From: Actinomycetota bacterium
Lineage (GTDB): Bacteria > Actinomycetota > Acidimicrobiia > Acidimicrobiales > Microtrichaceae
DNA: 9,866 nt
Assembly (NCBI GenBank): GCA_009700815.1
Contig: WLLG01000052.1
Coordinates: forward strand, 1-9,866
Direction: 5' to 3'
Numbering within the stretch: position 1 is the first letter of the stretch; every line of letters starts with the position of its first letter. The notes below the pieces were generated by a model that saw nothing but the letters and a program-made list of their open reading frames with translations, was not told the DNA's origin and searched no databases. Positions 7,118 through 9,866 of this stretch are shown piece after piece. The position numbers were made by a program, and so were the translations under genes.

Positions 7118-7555
7118 ATGCCGCTTCTCGGCGAGTACGAACCCAGCCCATGGGAACCAATTTCTGATCAAGTAGCACTGTACGAGTCGAGCGGTGGTAC
7201 AGAAGGCGACACGCTAGAGGGTGCGCCATGCATCATCTTGTGGACTACGGGACGCAAGAGCGGAAAGGTTCGCAAGACCCCGCTGATTCGAGCGGAGAGC
7301 AACGGTTCATACGCAGTGATTGCATCTATGGGTGGTTCACCTACTGCGCCCGTCTGGTCGCACAACATCGATGCTGACTCATTGGTCTCCCTTCAAGATG
7401 GTGCGGAGTTGCGGGATTACTCCGCACGCAAGGTGGAGGGCCAAGAGAAGGCCGATTGGTGGGCCATTGCTATGAAAGTTTGGCCACACTTTGATTCCTA
7501 CCAAGAGGCGACTACTCGGGTCATCCCACTATTCGTGCTTGACCCAATCACATAG
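7118..7555 (+). CDS. Deazaflavin (F420)-dependent nitroreductase-family protein, Ddn-like
   Basis: A 145-residue split beta-barrel protein of the Ddn/F420-dependent quinone reductase family, common in actinobacteria. Such proteins use reduced F420 to reduce quinones, nitro compounds or other acceptors. Family motifs are LWTTGRKSGKVRKTPLI (41-57), where basic residues contact the cofactor, YAVIASMGGSPTAPVWSHN (65-83), and a C-terminal ending RVIPLFVLDP (134-143). The usual ASKGG is ASMGG here, so the lysine I recall as a cofactor contact in M. tuberculosis Ddn (K79) is Met71, and the usual WYHN is WSHN. The start at 7118 is supported by GAGGA seven bases upstream. It lies 45 bases downstream of kimA and may be cotranscribed with it. 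The substrate is unknown, and F420 use is inferred from the family. Confidence 0.85.
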   Translation: MPLLGEYEPSPWEPISDQVALYESSGGTEGDTLEGAPCIILWTTGRKSGKVRKTPLIRAESNGSYAVIASMGGSPTAPVWSHNIDADSLVSLQDGAELRDYSARKVEGQEKADWWAIAMKVWPHFDSYQEATTRVIPLFVLDPIT

Positions 7556-7564
7556 GCCTAGGCA

Positions 7565-7578
7565 GTTCCAGTTGGGAC
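7565..7578 (+). other. Short hairpin between the Ddn-like and S4 genes
   Basis: GTTCC-AGTT-GGGAC can pair over five positions with one G-U wobble. It lies just after the 8-bp palindrome GCCTAGGC (7556-7563), which abuts the Ddn-like stop codon. No T-run follows, so it is not a clear terminator. It could be an mRNA processing point, or chance. Confidence 0.2.
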
Positions 7579-7608
7579 CGACTGTCCACATGCTTACTCA
7601 CCTACACG

Positions 7609-7977
7609 ATGCTCTCCACTCGCGTTGACAAGTGGCTTTGGTCGGTTCGGTTGTATTCGACGCGCTCTCAGGCCACCGCGGCCTGTAACGGGGGTCACGT
7701 ACAGGTCAACGGGCAACCGGCGAAGCCCTCGAGTTTGGTACGCGTAGGAGACTCCGTTGAAGCGTATTCCCGAGAGGTTCATCGGTTACTGGTTGTGCAG
7801 CGGATCATTGAGAAGCGAGTGGGGGCAGCCGTAGCGGTGGAGTGTTACTCAGACCAGACTCCACCTGCTCCCCCTGCAGAGCTGCGGGTACAGATTGCGG
7901 TTCGTGATTCTGGGTCTGGGCGACCGACCAAGAAGGACCGTCGAGACCTAGAGAAGTTTCATCGCAGGCAACGCTAA
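7609..7977 (+). CDS. S4-domain RNA-binding protein (Hsp15/HslR-like)
   Basis: A 122-residue cytoplasmic RNA-binding protein. The S4 domain opens with RVDKWLWSVRLYSTRSQATAA (5-25), then GGHVQVNGQPAKPSSLVRVGDSVE (28-51), which is the alpha-L fold that binds structured RNA. The basic C-terminus RDSGSGRPTKKDRRDLEKF (99-117) is characteristic of Hsp15-like proteins. E. coli Hsp15 binds free 50S subunits carrying a stalled peptidyl-tRNA and helps recycle them; a similar role is inferred here. At 122 residues it is slightly shorter than E. coli Hsp15 (about 133). The ATG at 7609 is the only in-frame start close to the domain and has no Shine-Dalgarno site; TACTCA (7595-7600) is a poor -10 candidate for leaderless initiation. 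It lies 39 bases before engB, suggesting co-expression of two 50S-associated proteins. Confidence 0.85.
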   Translation: MLSTRVDKWLWSVRLYSTRSQATAACNGGHVQVNGQPAKPSSLVRVGDSVEAYSREVHRLLVVQRIIEKRVGAAVAVECYSDQTPPAPPAELRVQIAVRDSGSGRPTKKDRRDLEKFHRRQR

Positions 7978-8016
7978 GTGTCATCTGTTTTGGTTATTGG
8001 GTGACAATAGGGTCCC

Positions 8017-8616
8017 ATGTCCACTCCACTTGAGCTTCAGTTCGTTACATCTGCTGCGCAATTCAGCCAGTTGCCGCAGACTGGAGTCCCCGAGATTGCG
8101 GTTGTTGGCAGGTCAAATGTCGGAAAGTCCTCCCTCATCAATGCCCTGAGTAATCGCAAGGGCCTAGCTCGCGTATCGAAGACTCCCGGTCGCACTCAAC
8201 TCATCAACTACTTCTCGCTTGGTGAATCAGCCGCTGTTGTCGACCTTCCTGGGTACGGCTTTGCCAACGCGCCTGCCCGGGTGCGCGCAACTTGGCAACC
8301 GATGATCGAGGGCTACCTACTTGGCCGTGAGGAACTGGTCATGATTCTGGTGCTCGTGGACGGCGAGATTGGCCCGACCAAGCTTGACGTACAGATGCTC
8401 GAATGGTTGCAGTCTTACGACCGGCCCTGCACTGTGGTCGCTACCAAACATGACAAGGTCAAGTCCGCTGTTCGTGACAAACGCAAGCGCGAACTGGCTG
8501 CCAAGGCCGGAGTGGAACAGCGAGAGGTTGTCTGGGTGAGTGCGGCAAAGAACGTTGGGATCGATAACCTGCGCACATTGGTTCGGCAGTGGTTAGGACT
8601 GACCTCAGATAGGTAA
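8017..8616 (+). CDS. engB: Ribosome biogenesis GTPase EngB (YihA/YsxC)
   Basis: A 199-residue TRAFAC GTPase needed for late assembly of the 50S subunit in bacteria that carry it. All nucleotide-binding motifs are visible: G1 GRSNVGKSSL (31-40), the switch-I region with TPGRTQ (56-61), G3 DLPGYG (76-81), G4 TKHD (143-146) and G5 SAAKN (175-179). Length and the short extension before G1 are standard for the family. The start ATG at 8017 has AGGG four bases upstream, rather close for a Shine-Dalgarno site; GACAAT (8003-8008) could be a -10 box for a near-leaderless transcript. It follows the S4 gene by 39 bases. Its TAA stop lies within the convergent acyl-CoA dehydrogenase gene, with a 12-base overlap. 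Confidence 0.97.
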   Translation: MSTPLELQFVTSAAQFSQLPQTGVPEIAVVGRSNVGKSSLINALSNRKGLARVSKTPGRTQLINYFSLGESAAVVDLPGYGFANAPARVRATWQPMIEGYLLGREELVMILVLVDGEIGPTKLDVQMLEWLQSYDRPCTVVATKHDKVKSAVRDKRKRELAAKAGVEQREVVWVSAAKNVGIDNLRTLVRQWLGLTSDR

Positions 8617-9834
8617 GTCGCCAGTTGCAGCCCGGGTGCTTCCGCTATCTCGATATGCCGAGATCGTGCGCTGCGCAATCCTCATCTGGTGGACCTCGTC
8701 CGCCCCGTCGGCAAATCGTGCCCATCGAGCATGCTGGTACATATGGGCGAGTGGGGTGTCGGTTGAGTAACCGAGGGCACCGTGCACTTGGATGGAGCGA
8801 TCAATAACTCGTCCGAGCATGTTGGCTACAAAGTGCTTCGCCATCGATACTTCGCTCTTGAACTCAAGGCCGTTATCAATACGATACGCAGCGTGCAGAA
8901 CCATGAGTTTGGACTGGTACAGCTCCATCGTCGAGTCAGCAATCATCCACTGAATACCTTGCTTCTCAGCCAACATTGACCCGTGTGAGTAACGATTGAG
9001 CGATCGATCAACCATCATGTCGAGGGCAGTTTCTGCTTGAGCGATCCAACGCATGCAGTGAGCAAGGCGGGCAGGGCCAAGTCGATATTGCCCGAGCAGG
9101 TGTCCTTGCCCCCTGCCGCCGAGCATGTTTGCTGCGGGCACCCGCAGATCTTCGATCACAATCTCGGAATGACCAGAACCTCCGTGCATGGTCTCGACCT
9201 CCCTCACGCGGTTCCAACCCTCAGAGGGGATCTCGACAATGAAGGCCGAGTTCGCAGCTTGGGGTAGGTCAGGATTGTCCTCAGTTCGGGCCACCAAGAT
9301 GGCAAAGCTTGCACGTTGCGCGTTCGAAATAAACCATTTATGGCCGTTGATGACCCATTCCTCGCCATCTTGGATGGCAGTGGTTCGAATCAATGTGGGG
9401 TCAGATCCAGCTACTTCCGGCTCGGTCATGGCAAAGCAACTCATGGCCATGCCATCACACAGGGGCTTGAGGTACTTTTCCTTTTGCTCATCGGTTGCCC
9501 AGTGCAACAGCGTGTGCATATTGCCCTCATCTGGGGCCTGACAGTTCATGACGAACGGTCCGTAATAAGACTTTGCAGCTTCAGCCTGAACCATAGCGAG
9601 CTCAACGTGGCCGAGGCCCATGCCTCCCCACTCAGCAGGCATGTGCGGCAACCAGAGTCCAGCCTCTTTGGCCTGAGACCTCATGCCAAAGAGAATTCGG
9701 ATGTACTCGTCGCGCTCGATCTTCTCTGAATCGCCAATGAGCGCCTCGCCGGGCTTGACGACATCCTCGATAAAGGCGCGGACACGCACACGAATCAGTT
9801 CGAGTTCTGGCGAGAGCGTGAAATCGATCGACAT
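8605..9834 (-). CDS. Acyl-CoA dehydrogenase, ACAD10/11-like
   Basis: A 409-residue FAD-dependent acyl-CoA dehydrogenase, full length. The N-terminal helical domain (about 1-130) contains LPHMPAEWGGMGL (62-74). The middle beta domain has the FAD/substrate segments FAMTEPEVAGSDP (134-146) and WVINGHKWFISNA (160-172). The C-terminal helical domain includes QYRLGPARLAHCMRW (249-263), DRSIQVHGALGYSTDTPLA (345-363) and FADGADEVH (374-382). The GPARLAHCMRW and ADGxDEVH patterns match the ACAD10/ACAD11 branch and its bacterial relatives, which act on long or branched acyl-CoAs; in animals ACAD10/11 are linked to 4-hydroxy acid breakdown. Asp376 sits where classical enzymes carry the catalytic Glu (YEGT), which appears typical of this branch. 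The ATG at 9834 has AAGGA seven bases upstream. With the enoyl-CoA isomerase it points to beta-oxidation. The exact substrate is unknown. Confidence 0.94.
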   Translation of the reverse strand: MSIDFTLSPELELIRVRVRAFIEDVVKPGEALIGDSEKIERDEYIRILFGMRSQAKEAGLWLPHMPAEWGGMGLGHVELAMVQAEAAKSYYGPFVMNCQAPDEGNMHTLLHWATDEQKEKYLKPLCDGMAMSCFAMTEPEVAGSDPTLIRTTAIQDGEEWVINGHKWFISNAQRASFAILVARTEDNPDLPQAANSAFIVEIPSEGWNRVREVETMHGGSGHSEIVIEDLRVPAANMLGGRGQGHLLGQYRLGPARLAHCMRWIAQAETALDMMVDRSLNRYSHGSMLAEKQGIQWMIADSTMELYQSKLMVLHAAYRIDNGLEFKSEVSMAKHFVANMLGRVIDRSIQVHGALGYSTDTPLAHMYQHARWARFADGADEVHQMRIAQRTISAYRDSGSTRAATGDLPI

Positions 9835-9866
9835 TTCGGAGTCCTTTGAGTGCGAGGGAACCGTTA

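Noticed and set aside
9188..9729. Plus-strand open frames opposite the acyl-CoA dehydrogenase
   Set aside because: Antisense to a full-length, well-matched enzyme; composition reflects the opposite strand.

Overview
The window looks like an ordinary chromosomal stretch from an actinobacterium of moderate GC content. The evidence is an MMPL exporter, an F420-type (Ddn-like) oxidoreductase, a photolyase with the NQLNWQW / TGSDTNPNR signature common in actinobacterial enzymes, several acyl-CoA enzymes, and AGGA/GGAG ribosome binding sites mixed with start codons that have none. The taxon is inferred from gene content only. No RNA gene, transposase, integrase, CRISPR array, phage gene or tRNA was found. 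Coding density is high: the longest gap is about 175 bases and no stretch over 300 bases lacks a gene. Layout, left to right: (1) 1-1938, minus strand: 5' part (646 codons) of an MMPL/RND-type lipid or drug exporter that runs off the left edge. (2) 1939-2113: divergent intergenic region rich in short perfect palindromes. (3) 2114-2857, plus: crotonase-fold protein whose active site looks like a delta3,delta2-enoyl-CoA isomerase rather than a hydratase. It converges on (4) 2876-3445, minus: a heme-binding beta-barrel (nitrobindin/FABP-like) protein. (5) From 3530 a run of five plus-strand genes follows: class I DNA photolyase, KimA-like potassium importer, Ddn-like deazaflavin-dependent oxidoreductase, S4-domain (Hsp15-like) RNA-binding protein and the ribosome-assembly GTPase EngB. 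(6) 8605-9834, minus: an ACAD10/11-type acyl-CoA dehydrogenase that overlaps the end of engB tail-to-tail by 12 bases. The window ends just upstream of its start. Working together: three genes (exporter, enoyl-CoA isomerase, acyl-CoA dehydrogenase) point to fatty acid or lipid metabolism. The S4 protein and EngB form a plausible 50S-subunit maintenance pair. The photolyase and the heme barrel share a divergent promoter region, and both can be tied to light or redox stress. The KimA-like transporter keeps the potassium-coordinating residues known from Bacillus KimA. I found no convincing new multi-gene system. The items most worth a second look are the palindromes upstream of the exporter and of kimA, and a few active-site substitutions, most of which appear to be subfamily traits.
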